Assembly: GCF_000170835.1 (NCBI RefSeq)
Contig: NZ_ABCP01000002.1
Coordinates: 124,001 to 188,000 of the forward strand
Length of the DNA: 64,000 nucleotides
Direction: 5' to 3'
Source: Marinobacter algicola DG893
GTDB taxonomy: Bacteria; Pseudomonadota; Gammaproteobacteria; Pseudomonadales; Oleiphilaceae
Below the pieces are notes generated by a model. That model had not been told where the DNA came from. It saw only the letters and a list, made by a program, of their open reading frames with translations, and ran no database searches. Every line of letters begins with the position of its first letter. The stretch's first letter is position 1. The translations under genes and the position numbers were made by a program. Of the stretch, positions 8,256-16,189 are shown piece after piece.

Positions 8256-8882
8256 ATGAGTAAACCCTATGTTCGACTCGATAAAAACGATGCTGCGGTA
8301 CTGATGGTAGATCATCAGACAGGCCTACTCTCTTTGGTCCGCGATATTGACCCGGACAAGTTCAAGAACAATGTGTTGGCGATGGGTGACCTGGCTCAAT
8401 ATTTTGGGCTTCCGACCATTCTGACAACCAGCTTTGAGACCGGTCCCAACGGCCCATTGGTTCCGGAACTGAAAGAACAGTTTCCGTCTGCCCCTTACAT
8501 CGCCCGCCCGGGCCAGATTAACGCCTGGGATAATGAGGATTTTGTGCAAGCCGTTAAGGATACGGGGAAGAAACAACTGATCATCGCTGGTGTTGTGACC
8601 GAAGTGTGTGTTGCTTTTCCGGCGCTCTCTGCGCTGGCCGAAGGCTATGACGTATTCGTGGTAACGGACGCCTCCGGCACATTCAACGAACTGACCCGCC
8701 ACTCTGCTTGGGATCGGATGTCGCAGGCCGGCGCCCAACTGATGACCTGGTTCGGACTGGCTTGTGAGCTGCACCGGGACTGGCGCAACGACATTGAGGG
8801 GCTCGGAACCCTGTTCTCCAATCACATCCCCGATTACCGGAACTTGATTACAAGTTACAACACTTTGCCTGAAAAACAGTAA
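8256..8882 (+). CDS. ycaC: YcaC-type isochorismatase-family hydrolase
   Basis: 208 residues, the length of E. coli YcaC, which it matches closely along its whole sequence from memory (PYVRLDKNDAAVLMVDH at the start, IAGVVTEVCVAFPALSA in the middle, FSNHIPDYRNL near the end). The fold is the cysteine hydrolase/isochorismatase fold; Asp19 and Cys118 are the expected catalytic residues and both are present. The natural substrate of YcaC is not established. AAGGAG lies at good distance before the ATG. It is the first gene of a plus-strand set that continues with pirin, a monooxygenase-fold protein and an FMN reductase, divergent from a LysR gene. Confidence 0.92.
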   Translation: MSKPYVRLDKNDAAVLMVDHQTGLLSLVRDIDPDKFKNNVLAMGDLAQYFGLPTILTTSFETGPNGPLVPELKEQFPSAPYIARPGQINAWDNEDFVQAVKDTGKKQLIIAGVVTEVCVAFPALSALAEGYDVFVVTDASGTFNELTRHSAWDRMSQAGAQLMTWFGLACELHRDWRNDIEGLGTLFSNHIPDYRNLITSYNTLPEKQ

Positions 8883-9026
8883 CGCAATGGCGGGGGTATT
8901 CGTGGACTCCCAGCGGATACCTCCCCGACCCATCGAATCTTATAAGGAGAATACGGTTGTGTTTCCTCCCAGGCACTTTAGGGGCTAGCGCCCGGTTATT
9001 ATCGATTCGGACTTTAGGTGGTGATC

Positions 9027-9042
9027 GTTCTAGAAATAGAAC
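9027..9042. promoter_or_regulatory. Operator-like dyad, copy 2 (pirin promoter)
   Basis: GTTCTAGAAATAGAAC is a perfect inverted repeat (GTTCTA and TAGAAC around GAAA), about 100 bases before the pirin start. It repeats the element at 8102-8117 between the LysR gene and ycaC, which suggests that one LysR protein controls both promoters. Confidence 0.5.
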
Positions 9043-9144
9043 CCAAAGTGCGAATATTGTTATCTATTCAGGGCCCGCACGCTGTTTTATCGTCACATTG
9101 ATGCCGTAAAAACGTTGGGGCGATGAACCCTTTAGGAGGTCAAA

Positions 9145-10008
9145 GTGAAAAAGATTCTGACAACGTACGGTCCCCCTCGCGGTCATTGGGTGGGTGATGG
9201 CTTTCCGGTTCGTTCGCTCTTCTCCTACGATCGCATGGGCGCATCGAATATCTCGCCGTTTCTGCTACTGGATTACGCCGGGCCATCGGAATTTCCTCCG
9301 GCTCAACGTCCCCGGGGGGTTGGTCAACATCCACACCGAGGCTTTGAAACCGTGACAGTGGTCTACAGCGGTGAGCTGGAACACCGGGATACCTCGGGTG
9401 CAGGTGGGCTCATTGGCGAGGGAGACGTCCAATGGATGACCGCTGGCGCGGGAATCGTGCACGAGGAGTTTCATTCACAGAAATTCACTGAACAAGGTGG
9501 TTTGCTGAACATGGCGCAGCTCTGGGTCAACTTGCCTGCATCGGCAAAGGACACACCGGCGGCTTATCAGACGTTGCTCAATGAGGACATCCCTCGTGTA
9601 TCCCTCGAAGACGATGGTGGAACGCTGCGAGTCATTGCTGGTGAGTATCTTGAGCACAAAGGACCTGCCAACACGTTCACGCCAATCAATGTGTGGGATC
9701 TTAGGTTGGAGCCTGGTGCCCGTGTGAATTTGCCGGTACCCGAAGGCTACACCACCTTGGTGGCAGTGCTGAACGGTTCAGTTCAGATCAATGACACTGA
9801 TGTGTTGCGTGAGGCAGAGCTTGCGAACCTGGACAGAGAAGGACAAGAGATTGTGCTGGAGTCCAATAACGACGCTCGGTTGCTTGTTTTGAGTGGCGAA
9901 CCCATTGATGAGCCGGTCGTAGGCTATGGACCCTTTGTGATGAATACAGAGGGAGAAATTAAAAAGGCCATGCTCGACTTTCAATCAGGAAAATTCGGCG
10001 CTCTCTAA
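9145..10008 (+). CDS. Pirin family protein
   Basis: 287 residues, a full two-domain cupin of the pirin family. The metal site is visible in the N-terminal cupin: HPHRGFETV gives His62 and His64, and TAGAGIVHEEFHS gives His106 and Glu108, which line up with the four ligands of human pirin. Bacterial pirins bind iron and some act as quercetinases or interact with metabolic enzymes; which applies here is unknown. The start is GTG at 9145, supported by AGGAGG. It lies 262 bases after ycaC behind its own operator-like dyad, so it probably has its own promoter within the same regulon. Confidence 0.92.
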   Translation: MKKILTTYGPPRGHWVGDGFPVRSLFSYDRMGASNISPFLLLDYAGPSEFPPAQRPRGVGQHPHRGFETVTVVYSGELEHRDTSGAGGLIGEGDVQWMTAGAGIVHEEFHSQKFTEQGGLLNMAQLWVNLPASAKDTPAAYQTLLNEDIPRVSLEDDGGTLRVIAGEYLEHKGPANTFTPINVWDLRLEPGARVNLPVPEGYTTLVAVLNGSVQINDTDVLREAELANLDREGQEIVLESNNDARLLVLSGEPIDEPVVGYGPFVMNTEGEIKKAMLDFQSGKFGAL

Positions 10009-10037
10009 CAAGGATAAAGAGCATGAACTGCTTTTGA

Positions 10038-10059
10038 GGGGCTGACAGGATGTCGCCCC
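10038..10059 (+). other. Hairpin after the pirin gene
   Basis: GGGGC (10038-10042) and GACA (10044-10047) pair with TGTC (10051-10054) and GCCCC (10055-10059) around a three-base loop, with one bulged T. It stands 30 bases after the pirin stop. No run of T follows, so it is not a normal intrinsic terminator; it may protect or attenuate the pirin transcript ahead of the next gene. Confidence 0.35.
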
Positions 10060-10087
10060 CAATCAATCAAAGATTGGGAAGCACGCT

Positions 10088-10672
10088 ATGAACGAACAAG
10101 AGGCAGACGCCGCCCCAAGCATCCACTATGACTCTGGTCGATCCATCATAATCCGGCACACTGTGAAAACCGGACACCGTGACCACTATGAAACCTGGCT
10201 CAGGCAGATTATTGCCGCCGCAGCCCAGTTTTCCGGGCACCAAGGCGTTCATGTGATACGACCGCCCGAAGGGCATGACACCTTTGAAATCGCGGTGCGC
10301 TTTTCCCATCCCGAAGAAGCCGATACTTGGCTGAACTCCGATGTTCGGCGGGAATTGGTATCCGACATCGTTCCGGCGCTGGCCTCTGAAGAACAGGTGG
10401 AGATTCAGACTGGCATCGATTATTGGTTTACTCCACCCACGTCAAAAGCCAAACAGCCTACTCGCTGGAAACAATGGCTCATTACAACAGCGGTTATTTG
10501 GCCACTCACGTTGATCGTACCAATGGTCTTTCAGCCCATATTCAATCAACTTCCAGTGCTTGCGTTATGGGGGGTGCGTCATGGCTTGGTCGCAGCAACT
10601 GTCGTCGCACTAGTGGTCTATTTGATCATGCCCCGAGTGGTTCGACTCGTTGCAAACTGGCTGTTTCGTTAG
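10088..10672 (+). CDS. Antibiotic biosynthesis monooxygenase-domain protein with membrane anchor
   Basis: 194 residues. Residues ~15-110 form a dimeric alpha/beta-barrel (ABM) domain: SIIIRHTVKTGHRDHYETWL, then GHQGVHVIRPPEGHDTFEIA and FSHPEEADTWLNS. Two hydrophobic segments follow (ITTAVIWPLTLIVPMVFQPI and GLVAATVVALVVYLIM), so the barrel is held at the cytoplasmic face of the inner membrane. Such ABM-plus-membrane proteins are widespread but poorly studied. GGGAAG lies before the ATG. It follows pirin by 79 bases and precedes the FMN reductase. Catalytic activity cannot be judged because ABM domains have no strict active-site motif. Confidence 0.82.
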   Translation: MNEQEADAAPSIHYDSGRSIIIRHTVKTGHRDHYETWLRQIIAAAAQFSGHQGVHVIRPPEGHDTFEIAVRFSHPEEADTWLNSDVRRELVSDIVPALASEEQVEIQTGIDYWFTPPTSKAKQPTRWKQWLITTAVIWPLTLIVPMVFQPIFNQLPVLALWGVRHGLVAATVVALVVYLIMPRVVRLVANWLFR

Positions 10673-10811
10673 TCGACAGTGCTAGGGGCAGAGGTACAGA
10701 TCGATTTTCTATGGCAGTTTTGCCGTACGACCGGCGGGAAGATATGGTAAAGACCTGCGGTTTTTTGCACTTGTTTGGAAACTAGGGAACACAACACTGA
10801 GGGAAATTGCT

Positions 10812-11384
10812 ATGACGCTGAAACTTCAAACAATCATCTGCAGCACGCGCCCTGGAAGGGTTGGTCCATCGATCGCTAAATGGTTCAACGAATTCGCCAA
10901 TGCCGACGGACGATTTGAGTCTGAGCTTGTCGACTTGGCAGAGTTTGAGCTGCCGATCTACAACGAACCAAACCATCCGCGTTTACAGAAATACGAACAT
11001 GATCATACCAAGGCGTGGTCAAAAAGCGTCGATGCAGCTGATGCGTACGTTTACGTTATCCCTGAGTACAACTATTGCCCTCCCCCCTCCTTCACAAACG
11101 CGCTGGATTACGTGTACACCGAGTGGAACTACAAGCCGTGCGGGTTTGTGAGCTACGGTGGCGTATCGGGTGGTCTGCGCTCAGCGCAACTCGCGAAACA
11201 GCTGGTAACGACATTGAAAATGATGCCAATGATGGAGGGCGTGATGGTTCAGATGCCCTGGAACCTCCTCGATGAGAATAAGGTGTTCCAGGCGAGCGAG
11301 CATCACGAAGGTTCCGGGAAAGCGATGCTCGAGGAGTTGGAAAAGTGGGCCCGGGCCTTACAGTCGATTCGTGGTAAAGGATAA
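10812..11384 (+). CDS. NADPH-dependent FMN reductase family protein
   Basis: 190 residues with a flavodoxin-like fold. The N-terminal phosphate-binding loop is ICSTRPGRVGPSIAKWF and the flavin-stacking loop is VIPEYNYCPPPSFTNALDYV, with tyrosine-cysteine where relatives usually have His-Ser/Gly. Proteins of this family reduce quinones, azo dyes, chromate or FMN with NAD(P)H. GAGGGA lies upstream of the ATG. It is the last gene of the ycaC-pirin cluster and stands convergent to xdhC, with a 16-base palindrome between the two stops. The cluster suggests a shared role with quinones or other electrophiles; this is inference. Confidence 0.88.
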   Translation: MTLKLQTIICSTRPGRVGPSIAKWFNEFANADGRFESELVDLAEFELPIYNEPNHPRLQKYEHDHTKAWSKSVDAADAYVYVIPEYNYCPPPSFTNALDYVYTEWNYKPCGFVSYGGVSGGLRSAQLAKQLVTTLKMMPMMEGVMVQMPWNLLDENKVFQASEHHEGSGKAMLEELEKWARALQSIRGKG

Positions 11385-11385
11385 T

Positions 11386-11401
11386 AGGTGGCTAGCCACC
11401 T
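11386..11401. terminator. Perfect palindrome between convergent genes, probable two-way terminator hairpin
   Basis: AGGTGGCTAGCCACCT is a perfect 16-base palindrome that begins two bases after the FMN reductase stop and ends four bases before the xdhC stop on the other strand. A six-pair stem with CTAG as loop can form in either transcript. No T-run follows in either direction, so termination would be weak or Rho-assisted. Confidence 0.45.
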
Positions 11402-11404
11402 GAC

Positions 11405-12403
11405 TCATAAATCTCTAACTTCGAGCCCTCGCCTCACACGCACCATGTCCGCAACGATGGCCAGTGCAATTTCAGAAGGGGTTTTACTGCCGAGGTTGAG
11501 TCCGATGGGCATGTGGATCCGCTCAACGTCTTCCTTTGACAGGCCACCAGTCCGACGAAGTCGTTCGGATCGGGCCTGGGAAGTACGAACAGAGCCCATC
11601 ACACCGATGTAGCTTGCTGAGGTTTTGACAGCGGCCATCATGGCCAGATCATCAATGCGGGGATCGTGGGTAGCAGCGACTACCGCTGCGGAGGGCGTGC
11701 AAGCACCCGGCGAAGCGATATACAGTGATGGCAGTTGGGGCAGGAACTCAACACCTGGCGGCAGGCTCATGCCATTGGTGACTTCTTCCCGTGGGTCACA
11801 CAGCACTACTTCATAACCAAGGCTCAGGGCGAATTGTGCGCAAGCCTCTGACACCGTTGAATAACCGGCCAGAATCAGCTTGGCAACGGGGCCGATACGA
11901 ACCGTCACCGTCTCTTTGCTTTCATTCCGCACCACCCGTGGCCCCGTTGGCTCTGCATCTGACAGCCAGCACTCGGCATCCGTCAATCTGATATGTCGTG
12001 CGATTTCATTTTGGCCGGACAGTGCCTGCTGAATCCGCTCAAGGTGATCCCGGGTCTTTGCGGTGGCAACCATACGTTCCACCAGGACGTCGAGAATGCC
12101 CCCGCACGGCAAGCGAATACGGGGGCTCTCCGGGCTGTTGCTGCCCGGGTCGCCATAACGAACAATAACAGCAGGTTGTTCGTACTCTCCGGCGGCAACG
12201 CGCTCGAGGAAGTCTTCCTCGACGCAACCACCCGAGAGTGAGCCCACATGATGCCCGTCAGAGGTGGCAACCATCAGTGAGCCCGGCTCCCTGGGCGATG
12301 ATCCGAAGGTGGACAACACCGTGCACAACCAGATCGTCCGGCCATTTCCCAGCCATTCGATTGCCTGCTCCACTACCCGAGCATCCAGACTTTGCATGGT
12401 CAT
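11405..12403 (-). CDS. xdhC: XdhC/CoxI family molybdenum-cofactor maturation protein
   Basis: 332 residues. The N-terminal XdhC/CoxI domain shows VLSTFGSSPREPGSLMV, SLSGGCVEEDFLE and RLPCGGILDVLVE with the conserved cysteines; the C-terminal Rossmann domain shows LILAGYSTVSEACAQFAL and IGVMGSVRTSQAR. Members bind the molybdenum cofactor, help to sulfurate it and insert it into xanthine-dehydrogenase-type enzymes. Its ATG overlaps the stop of the large molybdenum subunit (ATGA at 12400-12403), so translation is coupled and its client is almost certainly that enzyme. The symbol is used in the family sense. Confidence 0.92.
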   Translation of the reverse strand: MTMQSLDARVVEQAIEWLGNGRTIWLCTVLSTFGSSPREPGSLMVATSDGHHVGSLSGGCVEEDFLERVAAGEYEQPAVIVRYGDPGSNSPESPRIRLPCGGILDVLVERMVATAKTRDHLERIQQALSGQNEIARHIRLTDAECWLSDAEPTGPRVVRNESKETVTVRIGPVAKLILAGYSTVSEACAQFALSLGYEVVLCDPREEVTNGMSLPPGVEFLPQLPSLYIASPGACTPSAAVVAATHDPRIDDLAMMAAVKTSASYIGVMGSVRTSQARSERLRRTGGLSKEDVERIHMPIGLNLGSKTPSEIALAIVADMVRVRRGLEVRDL

Positions 12404-14733
12404 GCACTCAACTGATCACCAACAGGAAGGCGCCGAATGCGTTTTCCAGTGGCCGCGTAGATGGCGTTGCACAGTGCCGGCGCAACCGGTGGCAATCCCG
12501 GCTCGCCCACACCGCCCATGGCGTCATCGGGGTTATCAATCAGGTGCACCCGGACCACTTTCGGCGCGTTTGGCATTCGCGGCAACAGGTATCTGTCGAA
12601 GTTGCTTTGTTGAGCGACTCCATCCTGGAACGTCATCTCGTTTTGCAGGGCAATGCCAATTCCCATCACGCAGGAGCCCTCCATCTGAGATCGGATTCGC
12701 TCCGGGTTGGCCTGCGGCCCGCAATCAAAGGCAATGTCGGCGCGGTGAATGGTCACTTGCCCGCTATCATCCACTTCAACGTCAAAAACGACGGCGGTGT
12801 AGGAAACAAAGCTGTGGTGAAAGGCCAACCCCAGACCACGCCCCTTGGCTCTTTCCTTTCCCCAGCCCGCTTCTTCGGTGGCACGCTCAATGACCCGGCG
12901 CATGCGGCCCACATCGATCGGATACATCTCAGGATCTTCACCGTAGTTCCAGCCGTCGCCCACCGTGAGATTGTGAACCTCACGCCCTGGCCCCAGCAGG
13001 TCCAGTACGTAATCGCGATGGTCCTTGCCGGCGGCTACTGCCATCTCGTGGGCGAAGCTCTGGATGGCCCACGCATGCGGGAGGTTGTACACCGAGCGGA
13101 ACCACCCAATGCGGACATGAGCCGGAGCCGGCGGGTTCTCCAACCGGATAGCGGGAATGCTGAACGGCATGGTGTTGAAACCCATGCCCAGCTCAAAGCC
13201 CGCCTTGTGTTTGGGATCCGGCGCAAACAGCGACGCGATGCTGGGAGACAGAGTACGGTGGCGCCAACTGGTCGCTTTTCCATTGGCGTCGAGCCCCGCT
13301 TCCAGGTGATCCACGGAAACCGCATGGAAGTAGGCATGCTGAATGTCGTCCTCACGGGACCACTGCAGTTTGATGGGCTGCCCTTCAAAGGCCTTGGCTA
13401 CTTGAGCGGCTTCAATTACGAAATCAGGCTTTGATTTACGGCCAAAGCCGCCACCCAGCAGGGTTTGATGAACGGTCACGTTTTCCAGGTCGATCTCCAG
13501 AAGCCCGGCTATGCCTTCTCGCGTCGCCCTGGGGTTCTGCACTGGCGCCCAGGCCTCGGCTTTGCCCGCGCTTACGCGAACCACGGCGACGGGGGGTTCC
13601 ATCGGAGCCTGCGCCATATGGGGCATGTAATAGGTGGCGGACACCCGCTTGTCGGCTTCTTTCAATGCGGTTTCAACATCACCGGACTGGCGTATAACCT
13701 TGCCCGGTGATTGTGCCGCTTTTTCCAGGGACTCCCGGTAAGCCTTGGAGGTGTAAACGGCGTTGTCACCGGCCGACGTATTGTCCCACTCAATCTTCAG
13801 AGCTCTGCGGCCTTCCATCGCCGCCCAGGTGTTGGTGGCGACTACGGCAACACCACCGAGTGGGTTGAATGCGGCAGGCTGGCCGGTGCCATCGATGCGT
13901 ACGATTTTCTTAACGCCTGTTACCTTCAGGGCTTCGCTGTCATCGACGCTCTTCACCGTCGCGCCGTAAACCGGAGGCCTGGCCACCACCGCATAGAGAG
14001 TGTTCTCCAGATCCACATCGGCGCCGAAAATTGCTTTGCCGGTGACAATGTCTTCACCATCAATGGCTTTGGGATGCGTGGATTTCAGCTCGCCATTGAT
14101 CAGGCCGGATTCCTTACCAATGAAACGCAGCTCACTATCGGATTTAAGAACCAGCGAGTCCCGGCCAGGAACATCCAGTTCCCGAGCAGCTTCAGCGAGC
14201 TGGCCAAAGCTGAGTTCCCGTCCAGTGGAAGGATGAACAACCTTATGAATATCCGCTCTTACTTCGTCGACCGATACACCCCATTGATTGGCCGCGGCCT
14301 GCTCGAGCATCAGCCTGGCAGCAGCGGCCGCACGGCGCATGGGGGCGTACCAGTGACGCATACTGCGGGAGCCGTCGGTATTCTGGTTGCCAAATTTATC
14401 CTGATCGCCGTCTGCCTGTTCCGCTCGAACCTGATGCCAGTCTGCGCCCAATTCATCCGCTGCCACCATGACAAGGCTTGTACGAATACCCTGCCCCATT
14501 TCGGCGCGGTTGTTGACGATGGTGACCAGGCCATTGGCGTCGATATGGATGAATACATTCGGGTTATCTACCCAGCCCCCCGGCATGGCCCCGGCGCCGA
14601 ATTGCGTCTGTTCATTCGCCAGCCCAATATCCCATCGGGCTGCAAGCAGGAGTGCAGAGGCACCGGCCAATCCTTTTAGGAGACCGCGACGGCTGACATT
14701 GGCAAGCAACAGTGTGTCGTCAGATTGGCTCAT
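12400..14733 (-). CDS. Molybdopterin-binding subunit of an IorB-type aldehyde/isoquinoline oxidoreductase
   Basis: 777 residues, the length of single-chain IorB-like large subunits. A twin-arginine signal starts the protein (SRRGLLKGLAGASALLLAAR), so the folded cofactor-loaded enzyme is exported to the periplasm. Molybdenum-hydroxylase motifs follow: VNNRAEMGQGIRTSL, then TLLGGGFGRKSKPDF, and near the C-terminus GGVGEPGLPPVAPAL with the catalytic glutamate. It is translated together with the 2Fe-2S subunit (ATGA overlap at 14730-14733) and with xdhC. Known relatives oxidise isoquinoline, nicotinate-type rings or aldehydes and pass electrons to cytochrome c; the substrate here is not known. 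Confidence 0.9.
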   Translation of the reverse strand: MSQSDDTLLLANVSRRGLLKGLAGASALLLAARWDIGLANEQTQFGAGAMPGGWVDNPNVFIHIDANGLVTIVNNRAEMGQGIRTSLVMVAADELGADWHQVRAEQADGDQDKFGNQNTDGSRSMRHWYAPMRRAAAAARLMLEQAAANQWGVSVDEVRADIHKVVHPSTGRELSFGQLAEAARELDVPGRDSLVLKSDSELRFIGKESGLINGELKSTHPKAIDGEDIVTGKAIFGADVDLENTLYAVVARPPVYGATVKSVDDSEALKVTGVKKIVRIDGTGQPAAFNPLGGVAVVATNTWAAMEGRRALKIEWDNTSAGDNAVYTSKAYRESLEKAAQSPGKVIRQSGDVETALKEADKRVSATYYMPHMAQAPMEPPVAVVRVSAGKAEAWAPVQNPRATREGIAGLLEIDLENVTVHQTLLGGGFGRKSKPDFVIEAAQVAKAFEGQPIKLQWSREDDIQHAYFHAVSVDHLEAGLDANGKATSWRHRTLSPSIASLFAPDPKHKAGFELGMGFNTMPFSIPAIRLENPPAPAHVRIGWFRSVYNLPHAWAIQSFAHEMAVAAGKDHRDYVLDLLGPGREVHNLTVGDGWNYGEDPEMYPIDVGRMRRVIERATEEAGWGKERAKGRGLGLAFHHSFVSYTAVVFDVEVDDSGQVTIHRADIAFDCGPQANPERIRSQMEGSCVMGIGIALQNEMTFQDGVAQQSNFDRYLLPRMPNAPKVVRVHLIDNPDDAMGGVGEPGLPPVAPALCNAIYAATGKRIRRLPVGDQLSA

Positions 14734-15191
14734 GAACTCACCTCCTTGTCCGCAGCTCGCTCGATGGCCGCCAGAATACGATTATAGGTGCCACACCGGC
14801 ATAGGTTGCCTGCCATGGCATCGACGATTTCCTGGGTTTCGGGTTTCGGTGTTTTCTTAAGCAATGCCGTGGCATTCATGATTTGGCCACCCTGGCAATA
14901 GCCGCATTGAGCCACGCCAAGATCCAGCCATGCCTGTTGGACTTTGCTGCCAACCGGGTCGTCGGCCATAGCCTCTATGGTTGTAATCTCCCCCTGGGCT
15001 GCAGAGACCGGCGTTATGCATGAGCGGGTGGCCACTCCGTCCAGATGAACTGTGCAGGCGCCACACTGGGCGATACCGCATCCGAACTTGGTACCTTTCA
15101 TGCCAACAACGTCACGAATGGCCCAAAGCAATGGCATGTTGTCGGGAACGTCCAGCTCATGCTGCTGCCCGTTTATGGTCAGGTTAATCAT
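14730..15191 (-). CDS. 2Fe-2S subunit of the IorAB-type oxidoreductase
   Basis: 153 residues. Two iron-sulfur clusters are visible: the plant-type cluster at Cys38, Cys43, Cys46 and Cys58 (GCGIAQCGACTVH), and the second at Cys96, Cys99, Cys131 and Cys133 (QCGYCQGGQ, LCRCGTY). This is the small subunit that carries electrons away from the molybdenum centre. It has no signal peptide and is probably exported together with the Tat-tagged large subunit. GGGAGAG precedes the ATG; the gene is first in the iorA-iorB-xdhC operon. Confidence 0.93.
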   Translation of the reverse strand: MINLTINGQQHELDVPDNMPLLWAIRDVVGMKGTKFGCGIAQCGACTVHLDGVATRSCITPVSAAQGEITTIEAMADDPVGSKVQQAWLDLGVAQCGYCQGGQIMNATALLKKTPKPETQEIVDAMAGNLCRCGTYNRILAAIERAADKEVSS

Positions 15192-15258
15192 TGATCTCTC
15201 CCTTCACTGTGTTGCACGCACTGTGTTGGCCGATTTACGTTACTGGGGAAGCTTGAGC

Positions 15259-16050
15259 TCACTGACCGGAGAAAAACGACTCAGTATAACCGGTGTACTT
15301 CTTAAACAGGGTGTCTCTGAAAGCCTGCCCCTTTGCTTCCAGTACACGGTCAATGTCATCGCGCAGGCCGGTAAGTTCATTGCGGTAACCAGCCACACTG
15401 ACATCTGAACCAAGCGCTGGTTCCATAACGCGAAGCGCCAGGTTGTGATCCTGGATCAGATTGGCGCTCCAGAAGTTGTCCTCAATGAACACGTCGGCCC
15501 GCCCGAACTCGAGCATGCGGAAAGGCACCATTCCTTCTCCATCAGCGGAATAGGTGATCTCGGTAATATCCTGGTGGGTCTCTGCCCAGCGCGTGATGTT
15601 GTCCGGGTAAACATACCCACTGATAATGAGCACGCTAAGGTCGTTAAGCTTTTGCAGAGTGACAGGCTCTTCGATGGTTAAACTCTGAGGTACAATCGCC
15701 GCCAACGTCCAGTGAGCGAACACGGTGCGTGAGTGCGACAAATAGTTTCGTCCTTCCGTGACGGGCATGGCGATGTCCGATGCTCCTGACTGCACCTCGG
15801 ATACGCAGCGTTTGAAAGGCAACTCCTCGTAGGCGGCGTCCAGCTCCAGATCACTGAGCGCTGCATTCATCAGTTCAACTGCAATGCCACGCATCTGTCC
15901 TTGATCGTCCCTGAAAATGTAAGGGTCCCAGGGCTCATAACAGATTTTTATCGTCGATGATGGTGCAGCTGCGTGGCTGATCGTTCCCAATAACACCAGC
16001 AATGCCACGACAATACTGTAAGGAACGACAACTGTTACTGCACGCTGCAT
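15259..16050 (-). CDS. Periplasmic substrate-binding protein, family 3
   Basis: 263 residues with an N-terminal signal sequence (VVPYSIVVALLVLLGTISHA). The mature part has the family 3 solute-binding pattern: IKICYEPWDPYIFRDDQGQM, GIAVELMNAALSDL, and the aspartate loop GASDIAMPVTEGR. Such proteins bind amino acids or similar small ligands. No permease or ATPase gene is next to it, so it could serve a transporter elsewhere or be a sensor. It lies 139 bases after the fructokinase gene and 67 bases before iorA on the same strand. The ribosome site is weak. The ligand is unknown. Confidence 0.8.
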   Translation of the reverse strand: MQRAVTVVVPYSIVVALLVLLGTISHAAAPSSTIKICYEPWDPYIFRDDQGQMRGIAVELMNAALSDLELDAAYEELPFKRCVSEVQSGASDIAMPVTEGRNYLSHSRTVFAHWTLAAIVPQSLTIEEPVTLQKLNDLSVLIISGYVYPDNITRWAETHQDITEITYSADGEGMVPFRMLEFGRADVFIEDNFWSANLIQDHNLALRVMEPALGSDVSVAGYRNELTGLRDDIDRVLEAKGQAFRDTLFKKYTGYTESFFSGQ

Positions 16051-16189
16051 AAGAGGCGCCCCACTGCGCTATTGGTTCGGGAGCGGCGAGCGTCACCGCC
16101 GTCATGGTCTGACAAGTATAGACAATTGTGACAGGCATCGAACAAAAACGACAATCAGCAGCACATGGTCCACAACGTATCCTTTAACT

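Noticed and set aside
8883..9144. Possible small gene or riboswitch in the gap between ycaC and pirin
   Set aside because: No convincing frame or known riboswitch fold; an imperfect GC hairpin near 8887-8922 has no T-run. Only the dyad at 9027 was kept.
12238..14679. Long plus-strand frames opposite the molybdenum subunit and xdhC genes (up to ~398 codons)
   Set aside because: They are antisense shadows of high-GC coding sequence; the minus-strand products have full family motifs and coupled starts.
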